Positions 41,486 to 50,163 are shown, numbered from the stretch's first letter. The stretch: DNA of 64,000 nucleotides from UBA583 sp964429995 (GCA_964429995.1 CAYSDY010000001.1:248001-312000), one strand, 5' to 3'. The notes: generated from the sequence alone by a model not told the origin. Made by a program: numbers and translations.

Positions 41486-42058
41486 ATGGCAAAAATATTG
41501 TTAATTGATATGTGTGATCCTGATTTAAAAATATTAAAAGAAGAGTTCTTAAGGCCTTATAAAGATATATTAGATAATGAAAATCAAGATTATGATGTAA
41601 TTTTGTGTGTAGATATAAAAAAATGTAATTTAGAATTATATGATAAAGTTATATTGACTGGAACAGCACTTAAGGATTTTAAATATATTAACTTTCAGGA
41701 AGATATGAACAATTTTTTTGCAAATTATAAGAAAGATTTTTTAGCAGTATGTGCAGGAGCACAATCATATTTTTCATTTCTTGGTATAGAACTTATAAAA
41801 AATGAAAGGATAGGTGCATTTAAAGTCAATATTAATGTAAAAGACATTCTGTTTCAATCAGAGGATCTAAATTTACAATATTTTCTTCATTCACTTTCTA
41901 TTGAAAATCTTTGTCCTTATTTAAAATGTATTGCCACTTTAGATGATGGGTCGTGTGTTGCTTTTAAAAGCAACAGCAAAAATGCAAATCAATATTGTTT
42001 TATGTTTCATCCAGAAGTTCGTGCACAAGAGATTATCAGAAAATTTTTAAAAACTTAA
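41486..42058 (+). CDS. Class I glutamine amidotransferase-like protein
   Basis: 190 aa with the GATase fold: ILLIDMCDP start, KVILTGTALKD, the nucleophile elbow FLAVCAGAQ (C89), and FMFHPEVRAQEII with His175 and Glu177 completing the triad. It resembles the GuaA glutaminase subunit but is divergent. The normal G-x-C is A-V-C. It follows dph6 closely, so an ammonia-donor link to diphthamide synthesis is conceivable, but a GMP synthase subunit is equally possible. Confidence 0.7.
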   Translation: MAKILLIDMCDPDLKILKEEFLRPYKDILDNENQDYDVILCVDIKKCNLELYDKVILTGTALKDFKYINFQEDMNNFFANYKKDFLAVCAGAQSYFSFLGIELIKNERIGAFKVNINVKDILFQSEDLNLQYFLHSLSIENLCPYLKCIATLDDGSCVAFKSNSKNANQYCFMFHPEVRAQEIIRKFLKT

Positions 42059-42113
42059 AAATCGGATAGATTTTAAAAACTTAAAAATCGGATAGATTTT
42101 AAAAACTTAAAAA
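42044..42113 (+). repeat. 26-bp tandem repeat, about 2.7 copies
   Basis: The unit ATTTTAAAAACTTAAAAATCGGATAG is repeated twice fully and once partly, beginning in the last codons of the amidotransferase gene. The third copy decays into a hairpin CTTAAAAAATT/AATTTTTAAG ending just before the next gene's GTG. Confidence 0.85.
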
Positions 42114-42129
42114 ATTGTATAATTTTTAA

Positions 42130-42765
42130 GTGGATGAAAGAACAATTATTGAAAGGAAAAAAATCTTATTTTTAAGTTCTGATTATGTAAATTGTGCAAG
42201 GTTCTTTGCACAGATCTTTAAAAAGGGTGATATTTTTTTGATTCTTGATAGAAAATTGCCTTTTGAAATTTTTGATTTGGATAATTTTTATGTTTATAAT
42301 TTTGATAAAGGGAAATATTTTGATACGGATAAAACTAAATTTTTTGATTTACTAAGTGTATATATTGATGAATTTTGTCCTGATATAATTATTCTTGATA
42401 ATTTTTATAAGTTTCTTCCTGATAATTTTATTGAATTCTTAAACTTTAGGAATTCAAATATAAAAATTCTTACATTGTATCATTCTAATGATTTAACTAA
42501 TTTAAATGTAAATTCGTTTGTTAATGATTTTTTAAAGCAGGATTCTTTCTTGACAAATATATGTAGCATTTTAAAGGATAATTCGTTGCAAATTTTGGAA
42601 AAATCATATAGTACAACAATAAAAGAGCTGAAACAAAAAAAGATTCTTTTGAAAAGAGAAGATATATTGAATTTAAAAACAAGAAAGATTGTAATGAGTT
42701 ATCATGAGCGAACAAAAGTTGTAAAATTATTGGTTAGGATTTGTGAATCATTGTTGTTTAAATAA
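42130..42765 (+). CDS. Formyltransferase-fold-like protein, uncertain, 211 aa
   Basis: It starts at GTG. KKILFLSSDYVNCARFFAQIF, CPDIIILDNFYKFLPDNFIEF and KILTLYHSND recall the Rossmann strands of PurN/methionyl-tRNA formyltransferases (VLASGxGSN, DLIVLAGYMRIL, INIHPS). The catalytic Asn-His-Asp set is not clearly kept, so it is either a divergent relative or an unrelated Rossmann protein. It is convergent with the NUDIX gene, with an 18-bp overlap. Confidence 0.5.
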   Translation: MDERTIIERKKILFLSSDYVNCARFFAQIFKKGDIFLILDRKLPFEIFDLDNFYVYNFDKGKYFDTDKTKFFDLLSVYIDEFCPDIIILDNFYKFLPDNFIEFLNFRNSNIKILTLYHSNDLTNLNVNSFVNDFLKQDSFLTNICSILKDNSLQILEKSYSTTIKELKQKKILLKREDILNLKTRKIVMSYHERTKVVKLLVRICESLLFK

Positions 42766-43368
42766 TAATTCTTTAAATTTTAGCATTTTAAAATCATCAT
42801 TTTGGATTTGTTTTATGTATGATGTCAGCTCTTTGTTCCTAAAATTTTCATTTTGGCTTAACTTAATAAAATCATTAAAATCTACGAGCATAAGTTGTAT
42901 TTTTTCTCCATTAGTATCTATCACATTATTAATTTGTTTAGGATTTTTTGTTATATAAAGATAAAATGTTCTTATTACTTTTGATCCAAGAGAATTTTTT
43001 TTAAATAGTACTAAATTGTCTGCTTTATAACCTGTTTCTTCAAAAAACTCTCTTTTTGCTGCATCTTTTGGACTTTCGTTATCATCAACATTACCACCTG
43101 GCAAGGAAATCTTGTATTTTTTAAAATGTGGTTGTAATTCTTTTATAAGAATTATCTTATCGTTTACAGTTGCTAGAACTTGAACATTATCGTTTCTTTT
43201 GGCTATTTCAAAAATTTGAATACTACCGTCAAACATTTTTTGTTCCCATTGATATATTTTAAAAATTTTTCCTTCAAATACAAGTTTTGCATATTTGGGT
43301 AATTGTTCCATATGTATTATTAATTTAGCAATCTTTTTAAAATCTTTCTTTAAACACGTATTAGTCAT
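42748..43368 (-). CDS. NUDIX hydrolase
   Basis: 206 aa (ATG at 43311 would give a 187-aa form). The NUDIX box reads GGNVDDNESPKDAAKREFFEETG, with all catalytic glutamates present. The region before it (FKIYQWEQKMFDGSIQIFEIAKRNDNVQVLATV) looks like ADP-ribose pyrophosphatase relatives. It probably hydrolyses nucleoside diphosphate-linked compounds; the substrate is not certain. Confidence 0.85.
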   Translation of the reverse strand: MTNTCLKKDFKKIAKLIIHMEQLPKYAKLVFEGKIFKIYQWEQKMFDGSIQIFEIAKRNDNVQVLATVNDKIILIKELQPHFKKYKISLPGGNVDDNESPKDAAKREFFEETGYKADNLVLFKKNSLGSKVIRTFYLYITKNPKQINNVIDTNGEKIQLMLVDFNDFIKLSQNENFRNKELTSYIKQIQNDDFKMLKFKELLFKQQ

Positions 43369-43377
43369 ACTGTGGAT

Positions 43378-43615
43378 GTCAACCTTATCCGTTAAATAGC
43401 GAATGTTCTAGTAGGTAAGGATTTTAAATATGGGATTTTGAAACTAATCGAGAAACTAACTGCCTAAAATTGATTTGTAAATTGAAGCCAGTAGTCAAGA
43501 TGGGGGAGTATAAATTTGAAACGAGCCTGTAAATAGCTCTCTAAAATTTATAGTAGTCATATTGAAACGCAGTCTTAGACGTATTCTTTAAAATGAAGAA
43601 TGGACACATAAAAAA
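43378..43615. other. Gene-free stretch with slightly raised GC
   Basis: No protein-coding or tRNA signal is seen. It contains an imperfect stem CCTTATCC ... GGTAAGG (43383-43420) and blocks with more G and C than the surroundings (AGCCAGTAGTCAAGATGGGGG). It could be a remnant of a lost gene or a small RNA. The evidence does not decide. Confidence 0.3.
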
Positions 43616-43777
43616 ATGATTTTGAAAAATGAAGCTAAAGGTATAACTTTTAATAAAGGTTCTGCAAGAGTTTTAGAAAAAGCAGGTTATACTTTAGAAG
43701 GCATTCATAAAAAAGAATTGTGTAAACATGGTGTTCACTTAGATAATATGTGTTGGGCTATAGTTGGTAAAAGATAG
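43616..43777 (+). pseudogene. GNAT acetyltransferase remnant (C-terminal)
   Basis: 53 aa: ITFNKGSARVLEKAGYTLEGIHKKELCKHGVHLDNMCWAIVGK. The pattern N-x-x-S-x-x-V-L-E-K-A-G-Y-x-x-E-G is the end of RimJ/RimL-type N-acetyltransferases. The front two-thirds, including the acetyl-CoA site, is absent upstream, so this is a decayed fragment. Confidence 0.7.
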
Positions 43778-43805
43778 TTTTTTAAATATTTGATCTTATA
43801 AATAC

Positions 43806-43988
43806 ATGATATCAGATACTATAAATATAGACAGAAATGAGTTAAGTAATTTAATCCGAGGAATTGTTAGGGAAGAACTAAATAAAATTGGAGAGATGTC
43901 TTTAGATGAACAAAAAGAATTAGAGTGTTTATATGGAGATTCTTTAGAGAAAGACGATTATAATAAAGAAGATTGTGTAAGACTTTAA
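43806..43988 (+). CDS. Antitoxin-like protein, 60 aa
   Basis: A short, acidic, helical protein (ELSNLIRGIVREELNKIGEMSLDEQKELECLYGDSLEKDDYNKEDCVRL) of the kind that pairs with RelE/ParE toxins in archaea. It ends 2 bp before the start of the toxin remnant. There is no obvious ribbon-helix-helix. It could now be an orphan because the toxin is broken. Confidence 0.65.
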   Translation: MISDTINIDRNELSNLIRGIVREELNKIGEMSLDEQKELECLYGDSLEKDDYNKEDCVRL

Positions 43989-43989
43989 A

Positions 43990-44252
43990 ATGTATGATAT
44001 TGATGCAAAAAAGAAAGTTAATATTTTTTTGAATCTCTTAAAAATTAAGAAGAAATCTATTCTAGGTTGAAAGAACTTAAAAAGTTTAAAACTAATGAAA
44101 AATTAAACATAGATATAGAGAGATATAAAGGCAGAAACAATAATCTATTTCGGTTAAGAATTGGTGAAGTTAGATTTATTTTTGAAGTTTTTGATAAAGA
44201 AAAAATCATATATGTTAAACTTGCAGATTATGGAGGAAAAGTGTACAAATAA
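43990..44252 (+). pseudogene. RelE/ParE-type toxin, frameshifted
   Basis: The N-terminus MYDIDAKKKVNIFLNLLK is in one frame, stopping at about 44070. The body KELKKFKTNEKLNIDIERYKGRNNNLFRLRIGEVRFIFEVFDKEKIIYVKLADYGGKVYK is in another frame (44067-44252). Reading across needs one extra T in the T7 run near 44025 and reversal of a TAA in AAAAATTAAGAAG. The YKGRxNNLFRLRIGEVRFIFEV core is classic for RelE-superfamily RNases. Two separate lesions argue for real decay rather than one sequencing error. Confidence 0.75.
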
Positions 44253-44467
44253 TTTCTTTTTTATTATTTCAAAATTTCTTTTTCTATCGGCTCGTTACTG
44301 TTTTGCAGGTTCCATTAAATTTTGTTAGCACCTTACAAAACTTCTCCAAATTTCTGATGTTAAAGCATCCGAATTCTTAACATCTGATGTTTAGCATCTA
44401 CAGACTGAACAATGCGTTTTAAACAGTATGTTTTTAAATATTAAATAGTTCTTTAATCATTTAGGTA
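44253..44467. other. Intergenic stretch upstream of dys
   Basis: No gene is visible. It contains two near-identical CTGATGTT...AGCATC blocks at about 44353 and 44383, and a TATA-like TTTTTAAATA at 44429 that probably serves dys. Confidence 0.35.
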
Positions 44468-45493
44468 ATGAAAAAATTAAAAGATGATGATGTTGGTTTG
44501 CAGAAAAAAAACATATTGAAAACTTCTAAAACACTTGATAATTGGCCAGTTATTGAAGGATATAATTTTGAAGAAAATTTTGATTTTGAAAAATTTATGA
44601 ATTCTTATGTTAGAACAGGTTTTCAGGCTACAAATTTAGGAATTGCTATTGATGTAATTAAAGAAATGCGAAAAAATAATGCAAAAATATTTTTGGGTTT
44701 TACTTCTAATATGATATCTTGCGGATTAAGAGAGAGTATAAAATATCTTGTGAAAAATAATTTTGTTCATGTGTTATCAACGACAGGTGGAGGTATAGAA
44801 GAAGATATAATAAAATGTTTCAAACCATTTGTTTTGGGCGATTATAGAGCAAGAGGGGATGTTTTGTTAGATGAGGGTATCAATAGGACAGGAAATATCT
44901 TTTGTCCTAATGATAGGTATATTTATTTTGAACGTTTTATGAATCCATTTCTTCAAAGACTTTATGATATGCAAAAAAAAAGAGAAAAAATTATAGATAT
45001 TGTTGAATTTGTTTATGAACTTGGACATGAATTGGAACTTAATAATGTTGAGAAGAGAGAGGAAAGTTATATTTTTTGGGCTTATAAAAACAAGATAAAT
45101 ATGTATTGTCCTGCATTGCTTGATGGAAGTATTGGAGATATGATATATTTTTTTAAAAAAAATAATCCTGATTTTAAGATAGATACAAGTGATTATATAG
45201 TAAGTGTTAATGATGAGGCGTTATATTGTGAAAAAATGGGAATGATCTGTCTTGGAGGAAGTGTTCCTAAACATCTTATTGCAAATGCTGGTTTATTTCG
45301 TGAAGGAATAGAGTATGCAGTATACATAAATACAGGACTTGAAATGGAAGGATCTAATGCTGGTGCAACTGTTGATGAAGCTGTTAGTTGGGGTAAAATA
45401 AGAAAGGATGCTAAAAGCGTTAAAGTTGAATGCGAAGCTACATTGGTTTTTCCACTCCTTGTTGCTATGTGTTTTAAGTTTTTTAACAACTAA
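44468..45493 (+). CDS. dys: Deoxyhypusine synthase
   Basis: Transfers the aminobutyl group of spermidine to a lysine of aIF5A, the first step of hypusine formation. The 341-aa protein shows FLGFTSNMISCGLRE (NAD site), HVLSTTGGGIEEDIIK, and the conserved EGSNAGATVDEAVSWGKI with catalytic Lys at about 310. Length and motifs are complete. It is single and monocistronic between the toxin remnant and a small lipoprotein gene. Confidence 0.95.
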   Translation: MKKLKDDDVGLQKKNILKTSKTLDNWPVIEGYNFEENFDFEKFMNSYVRTGFQATNLGIAIDVIKEMRKNNAKIFLGFTSNMISCGLRESIKYLVKNNFVHVLSTTGGGIEEDIIKCFKPFVLGDYRARGDVLLDEGINRTGNIFCPNDRYIYFERFMNPFLQRLYDMQKKREKIIDIVEFVYELGHELELNNVEKREESYIFWAYKNKINMYCPALLDGSIGDMIYFFKKNNPDFKIDTSDYIVSVNDEALYCEKMGMICLGGSVPKHLIANAGLFREGIEYAVYINTGLEMEGSNAGATVDEAVSWGKIRKDAKSVKVECEATLVFPLLVAMCFKFFNN

Positions 45494-45561
45494 ATTATTA
45501 TCAACAATATTGGTTCTAAATAGCAGATGTTTTTAAATTACTAAATATAGAAAAAGTTGTT

Positions 45562-45858
45562 ATGGCTAAAAAAATGTTTTTTATGTTATCATTATTGTTG
45601 ATTTTTTCTGCTTGTACAGGAACAATGGATATTGCTGATGTTAAATCTGATGACATGTTGGGTAACAATGTTACAGTTAAAGGAATAGTTTCTGATTTGG
45701 TTGTTATTGGTTCTTTTACTGGTTATAAGATAATTGATAGTAATGGTGATGAAATTATAGTTTTAGGTGGTAATACTCCTGAAAAAGGGAAAAATGCAAA
45801 AATTAAAGGTATGGTTAAAAAAGCACCAATTTTGGGATATTACATAGAAAAAGAATAA
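45562..45858 (+). CDS. Small lipoprotein-like OB-fold protein, 98 aa
   Basis: The N-terminal signal with LLLIFSAC-T forms a lipobox-like end, so the mature protein may be lipid-anchored at Cys19. The rest (NNVTVKGIVSDLVVIGSFTGYKIIDSNGDEIIVLGGNTPEKGKNAKIKGMVKKAP) reads like a five-strand OB fold of the tRNA_anti-like/BOF type. Function is unknown. Confidence 0.65.
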   Translation: MAKKMFFMLSLLLIFSACTGTMDIADVKSDDMLGNNVTVKGIVSDLVVIGSFTGYKIIDSNGDEIIVLGGNTPEKGKNAKIKGMVKKAPILGYYIEKE

Positions 45859-45934
45859 AAGTTTACATATTTTTATTATGAAAATTAAAATATATGAATA
45901 ATTTTATAAATGATGATGTTTAAAAATATATCAG

Positions 45935-47182
45935 ATGAGTTATTTAAGAAGTTCTCTTATCAGAAAGTATGAAACATCAAAGGATAGAAAGGCATTTTTT
46001 TATTCTCTTGGAATAAATGAGAAGGTTATAGTTCTTGAAGGAATTTCTGAAAAATCAAGAAAAGAGTTGTTAGATTTTATTAAAGAAGATGAACTTTTGT
46101 TACTGTTTTCTCATCTTGATCCAGATGAGATTACCGATATTTTGTATTATTTTGATGATAAGAAACAAGATAAACTTAAAGAAAAGTTGAACAAAAGATT
46201 GCAAGAAAAAGTAGATTTTCTTTTAAAATTTGCACCTGATAGTGCTGCTGGAATAATGAGTTTGAATTTTATAATTGTTAATGAGAATTATTCTAAAAAA
46301 CAGATATTAGATAAGGTAGAAAAACATGTTTCATATTCAAAAAAAGAGCCTACAATATTGGTTGAAAACTCAACTGGAGGTTTTATGGGAGAATTACTTG
46401 TTTCTGAGTTATTTTTTGGTAAAAAAAAAGAATGTCTTAAACATTTAAAAAAGATACCTATAATAACTTATAATGAGGATACAGAAGAAATAATAAGGGT
46501 TTTTTCAACGAATAAAAATGAAAAAATTGTAGTTCTTGATTTAAATGGCGAAATACTTGGGATTATACATGCAAAAGATGTTTTTAAGGTAGCACAAAAA
46601 ACATATACTGAAGATTTTTATTCTGTTGCAGGTCTTGATAAAGAAGAAGATATTGCTGATACGGTTTTTGAAAAGATTAAATTTCGTTTGGGTTGGTTAT
46701 TTTTAAATTTTTTTTCTTTGTTAGTTGTTGCTTTTGTTGTTTCTCTTTTTGAAGGAACAATCTCAAAATTGGTAATGCTTGCATCTTTTATGCCTGTTGT
46801 TGCTGGAATGGGTGGAAATGCTGCAACACAGACAAATGTTATAGTAATAAGAGCATTATCTTTAGGAAAACTGCATTCAGATCTTTACAAAAAAGTTCTT
46901 ATTAAAGAATTTTTGGCATCGTTGGTTAATGGATTGATTGTTGCTTTTATGGTTTTTCCATTAGCTTATTTTTTTGATTTATCATTGATGTTTGGTTTTG
47001 TTGCTGCTATGGCTGTAATAATAAATTTTATGGTGGCAGCTATTTTTGGAACTTTAATTCCACTAATACTTAAGATGTTTGGTTTTGATCCTGCTGTTGC
47101 ATCAAGTGTTTTTATAACTACTTTTACTGATGTAATTGGTTTTTTCTCTTTGTTAGGACTGGCTACATTATTGCTCATATGA
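45935..47182 (+). CDS. mgtE: Magnesium transporter MgtE
   Basis: Mg2+ channel of the plasma membrane. The cytoplasmic N domain (helical, to about 120) is followed by two CBS domains (about 125-245) that gate by Mg2+. A five-helix pore domain then carries VVAGMGGNAATQTNVIVIRAL, the signature selectivity segment, and FGFDPAVASSVFITTFTDVIGFF. The 415-aa length is typical. It also provides a second magnesium-linked protein besides the MgtC-like one at 9.9 kb. Confidence 0.93.
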   Translation: MSYLRSSLIRKYETSKDRKAFFYSLGINEKVIVLEGISEKSRKELLDFIKEDELLLLFSHLDPDEITDILYYFDDKKQDKLKEKLNKRLQEKVDFLLKFAPDSAAGIMSLNFIIVNENYSKKQILDKVEKHVSYSKKEPTILVENSTGGFMGELLVSELFFGKKKECLKHLKKIPIITYNEDTEEIIRVFSTNKNEKIVVLDLNGEILGIIHAKDVFKVAQKTYTEDFYSVAGLDKEEDIADTVFEKIKFRLGWLFLNFFSLLVVAFVVSLFEGTISKLVMLASFMPVVAGMGGNAATQTNVIVIRALSLGKLHSDLYKKVLIKEFLASLVNGLIVAFMVFPLAYFFDLSLMFGFVAAMAVIINFMVAAIFGTLIPLILKMFGFDPAVASSVFITTFTDVIGFFSLLGLATLLLI

Positions 47183-47212
47183 GCGTGTAAAAGTAAATTT
47201 TTAAATCTAAAG

Positions 47213-47223
47213 TTTTATAAATG
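47213..47223 (+). promoter_or_regulatory. TATA box for uS2
   Basis: TTTTATAAATG is centred about 26 bp before ATG 47244, giving a leaderless uS2 message. Confidence 0.55.
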
Positions 47224-47243
47224 TTTTATTATTCATTAATGCT

Positions 47244-47840
47244 ATGGACGAAAATACAACCCTTGTACCTGTTGAGGATTATTTGACAGCAGGAGTACAT
47301 ATTGGAACAAAGTATCAGAATGGATTTAGTAAGAAATACATTCATAAAGCAAGGGCTGATGGTTTGAAAATTATTAATACTGCTGATGTTGATGAAAAGC
47401 TAAAGGTATTGATTAATTTTCTTTCAAAATACGAACCATCAGAATTTGTTGTTATGGGAAGGCGTGAAAATGCAAAAAGGCCTATTGGAATGTTTTCTAA
47501 ATTGGTTGGATGTGATGTATTTACGGGAAGATATCTGCCAGGTAAGTTAACAAATGTGGAACTAGAGGATTTTAAAGAGTACAAAGTTGCAATAGTTTGT
47601 GATCCTTTAACAGACAAAAACATATTAAATGAGGCATTTGATAGAGGAGTTGTTACAGTTGGTTTTTGCGATACAAACAATAAGTATTCAAAACTTGATC
47701 TTGTAATTCCTATAAACAATAAAGGAAAAAAATCCTTAGGGTTGGCATTTTTTCTTTTGGCAAAACATTATCTTGCTAACAGAGGCATTTTACCAGAAAA
47801 AGATTTTAAATATACATTGGATGATTTTTCCGATGAATAA
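47244..47840 (+). CDS. rps2: Ribosomal protein uS2
   Basis: Archaeal small-subunit protein S2. VEDYLTAGVHIGTKYQ is the family start. The middle carries FVVMGRRENAKRPIGMFSKLVG and FTGRYLPGKLTN, and the later strand IVCDPLTDKNILNEAFDRGVVTVGFCDTNN is strongly conserved. At 198 aa it is full length. A weak hairpin AAACAC/GTGTTT follows the stop (47845-47862), then tRNA-Pro. Confidence 0.96.
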   Translation: MDENTTLVPVEDYLTAGVHIGTKYQNGFSKKYIHKARADGLKIINTADVDEKLKVLINFLSKYEPSEFVVMGRRENAKRPIGMFSKLVGCDVFTGRYLPGKLTNVELEDFKEYKVAIVCDPLTDKNILNEAFDRGVVTVGFCDTNNKYSKLDLVIPINNKGKKSLGLAFFLLAKHYLANRGILPEKDFKYTLDDFSDE

Positions 47841-47871
47841 ATAAAAACACTTTTATGTGTTTGAAACAAGT

Positions 47872-47945
47872 GTGGCTGTGGTGTAGTCTGGCTATCATCG
47901 GGCGTTTGGGACGCCTGGACCGCGGTTCAAATCCGCGCAGCCACG
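47872..47945 (+). tRNA. tRNA-Pro(TGG)
   Basis: 74 nt. The acceptor GTGGCTG/CAGCCAC pairs perfectly. The anticodon arm GGGCG-TTTGGGA-CGCCT gives anticodon TGG. The T-arm is CGCGG-TTCAAAT-CCGCG. Discriminator G, no intron, no encoded CCA. Confidence 0.93.
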
Positions 47946-47983
47946 TTAAATTCTAATTGTTTGATTTTACTAATTGAGAAATA

Positions 47984-47994
47984 TTTATATAAAT
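47984..47994 (+). promoter_or_regulatory. TATA box for the deaminase gene
   Basis: TTTATATAAAT is centred 25 bp before ATG 48014, which argues for that start over the in-frame TTG at 48002. Confidence 0.55.
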
Positions 47995-48013
47995 TATATG
48001 TTTGCTTGTTTTT

Positions 48014-48487
48014 ATGGATGATAATTTTTTTATGAAAATTGCAAATAATCAAGCTCTAAAAGGAATGATTAAGGGAGATGGAGGACCATTTGGTGCAGTT
48101 ATTGTTAATTCTAATACTGGAAAGGTAATTGCTAAATCACATAATAAGGTTTTATCAAGTAACGATCCTACAAATCATGCAGAAATGGTTGCAATAAGGC
48201 TTGCTTGTAAAAAATTGGGAAGGTTTGATTTATCAGACTGTGTCATTTATTCATCTTGTGAACCATGTCCTATGTGTTTTTCTGCAATTCACTGGGCAAA
48301 AATTTCAAAACTTTATTATGGTTGTACAAGAAATGATGCATCAAATATAGGTTTTGATGATAAATTTATATATGATGTGATAAAAGGGAGTGCTAAAGAT
48401 AACCTTAAATCTTTAAATTTAGGCAGAGAAGATGCTTTGAAAGTTTTTGAAGAATTTAAAAAAAAGGATGATAAAAAAATGTATTAG
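48014..48487 (+). CDS. Nucleoside/guanine deaminase (CDA fold)
   Basis: 157 aa zinc hydrolase. HAEMVA (H55, E57) and EPCPMC (C85, C88) form the metal and proton-shuttle site. The C-terminal TRNDASNIGFDDKFIYD is like B. subtilis-type guanine deaminases more than tRNA adenosine deaminases. It probably salvages guanine to xanthine, but tRNA deamination cannot be excluded. It is convergent with dut, 3 bp apart. Confidence 0.8.
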   Translation: MDDNFFMKIANNQALKGMIKGDGGPFGAVIVNSNTGKVIAKSHNKVLSSNDPTNHAEMVAIRLACKKLGRFDLSDCVIYSSCEPCPMCFSAIHWAKISKLYYGCTRNDASNIGFDDKFIYDVIKGSAKDNLKSLNLGREDALKVFEEFKKKDDKKMY

Positions 48488-48490
48488 ACA

Positions 48491-49018
48491 TTATTTATTA
48501 GAACTTCCTAATTTTCCGCCTTGTCTTTCTGTTTCAAGATTTAAATCACTAATTGATTCTACTTCATCTATTTCTATGTGTGGAGAATATATAAGACCAC
48601 CTTGTGCTATTGCTTTTTTTTGGGGATAAAGGGTTATATCTTGATCATTTATACCATTTATTTCTTCTTTAAAATTCTGTTTTATTTCTTCAATGTTTTC
48701 ATCGCTTATTATTATTAATTTATTGCTTGTATTATTTATTGCAATAAAACATTCTCCACGGTATCCACTATCTATTACTCCGCATCTTAAGGCTATACCT
48801 TTAGATCCTGTAGATCCTCTCTCAAAAACTCTAAATGTCCAATCAATGGGGAATTCTATTGCAAGACCTATTGATATTAATTTTATATCTCCTGGTTTTA
48901 AAAACAATGCTTTTTCATCATAACATCCGTATAAGTCAAAAAATCCATCTTCTACTCGTTTGGTTGGAATTATTGCATTTTCTTTTAACTTTGTAACTTT
49001 AAGATAAGGTTTTTCCAT
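48491..49018 (-). CDS. dut: dUTPase-family protein
   Basis: Trimeric dUTPase/dCTP deaminase superfamily. The motifs are DGFFDLYGCYDE, ERGSTGSKGIALRCGVIDSGYRGECFIAI (motifs 2 and 3 with catalytic Asp) and the glycine-rich C-terminal ERQGGKLGSS that closes over the nucleotide. An IEEIKQNFKEEINGINDQDIT insertion lies between motif 3 and the end. It keeps uracil out of DNA. 175 aa. Confidence 0.87.
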   Translation of the reverse strand: MEKPYLKVTKLKENAIIPTKRVEDGFFDLYGCYDEKALFLKPGDIKLISIGLAIEFPIDWTFRVFERGSTGSKGIALRCGVIDSGYRGECFIAINNTSNKLIIISDENIEEIKQNFKEEINGINDQDITLYPQKKAIAQGGLIYSPHIEIDEVESISDLNLETERQGGKLGSSNK

Positions 49019-49138
49019 AATTATTTTAATTTATTCTTATTTATTAATGTTTTTGATTTTTAATAATAATGAAGGATTAGTATTTTTTATGAATTATCTA
49101 TTGATTAAATTTTTAAAATAAAGAAACTTGTGTTTATT

Positions 49139-49435
49139 ATGTCTAGTAAGTATAACATAAGTGAAGTATATGATTATGAAATTTTGAAAATAATTGAACT
49201 TGTAAATAAAAAGAAATATAGTATGGTTCTTTTACAGTTTCCTGATGGACTTAAAAATAATGCTGGTAGAATTGTTGATTTTTTAAGGGAAGAAACTAAG
49301 GCAGAATATTTTATATATTTTGGAACATGTTATGGAGCATGTGATTTACCGATGCATTTGTCAAGTTTAGGTTTTGATTTATGTATTCAGTTTGGACATA
49401 GTGAGTTTGTTAAAAATAGTGAAATTATTTGGTAA
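49139..49435 (+). CDS. dph2: Diphthamide synthase Dph2, N-terminal part (split)
   Basis: First domain of archaeal Dph2, the radical enzyme that starts diphthamide formation on EF2. It shows MVLLQFPDGLKNNAGRIVDFL and YFGTCYGACDL with the first cluster cysteine. It ends at SEIIW with TAA, exactly at the domain 1/2 boundary. The rest of the protein is in a second frame starting 2 bp later. I chose ATG 49139 over GTG 49130 by promoter spacing. Together the two parts give the normal length of about 340 aa. Confidence 0.8.
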   Translation: MSSKYNISEVYDYEILKIIELVNKKKYSMVLLQFPDGLKNNAGRIVDFLREETKAEYFIYFGTCYGACDLPMHLSSLGFDLCIQFGHSEFVKNSEIIW

Positions 49436-49437
49436 AA

Positions 49438-50154
49438 ATGGATATGAAATTTGTTAAGGTTAAATATGTAGGAAAAAAAAATACTGAAAATAATGAAAAA
49501 ATAAAAGATTACATAGAAGGTACAGGAATCAAGGATAATGCAACTATTGCTATTTTCTCATCTGTACAGTTTTTGGATGTTTTACATGAAGTTTCTGATT
49601 ATTTGTCTTCATATTATAATATTGTAATCTTTAAGCCTAAAAGAGCTTTTTTTAAAGGTCAAATTTTAGGATGTGATTCTTATTATGGTTCCCTTGAAAT
49701 TAAAAAAAAAATAGATATGTTTTTGTATATAGGGGATGGATATTTTCACCCTTTAGCTTTATTATATGCTCAGGAAAATCTTGATTTAAAAGTGCCAGTT
49801 GTAATTTACAACATTATTGATCAAAGATTTGAAGTTATTGATGATAAGGTTATAGAACAAAATTTAAAGAAAAGGAAAGCAAATCTTGCAAAATTTTATT
49901 TTTCTTCTAACATAGGGGTGTTTATATCTTCTAAATGGGGTCAGGAGAAAATGTTAAGTTTGTCAAAAATAAAAGATACTTTTAAAGATAAAAAAATATA
50001 TTTTTTTGTGGCCGATAATTTCTCATCGCAAGAGATGGATAATTTTGCTTTTATAGATTGTTTTGTAAATACTGCTTGTCCAAGAATAGGCCAAGATGAT
50101 GTTGTTAATTTTACAAAACCGATTGTTAACTTAAATGATATAGTGAAAGATTGA
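49438..50154 (+). CDS. dph2: Diphthamide synthase Dph2, C-terminal part (split)
   Basis: Second and third domains of Dph2. FKGQILGCDSYYGS holds the second cluster cysteine and FVNTACPRIGQDD the third. All three cysteines of the family are thus present across the two parts. ATG 49438 lies 2 bp after the stop of the first part (TAAAAATG), so termination-reinitiation could make a two-chain enzyme. A single sequencing or real frameshift is the alternative. An in-frame TTG at 49429 is a further option for the start. Confidence 0.8.
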   Translation: MDMKFVKVKYVGKKNTENNEKIKDYIEGTGIKDNATIAIFSSVQFLDVLHEVSDYLSSYYNIVIFKPKRAFFKGQILGCDSYYGSLEIKKKIDMFLYIGDGYFHPLALLYAQENLDLKVPVVIYNIIDQRFEVIDDKVIEQNLKKRKANLAKFYFSSNIGVFISSKWGQEKMLSLSKIKDTFKDKKIYFFVADNFSSQEMDNFAFIDCFVNTACPRIGQDDVVNFTKPIVNLNDIVKD

Positions 50155-50163
50155 AAATCTTAT

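Noticed and set aside
42743..42958. Forward 71-codon frame over the NUDIX gene
   Set aside because: It is antisense to the NUDIX coding region, with Ser/Phe-rich composition.
44352..44410. Possible C/D box guide RNA (two CTGATGT motifs and a final CTGA)
   Set aside because: Box C does not match RTGATGA well, D' and C' would overlap, and guide spacing is wrong. More likely a short direct repeat.
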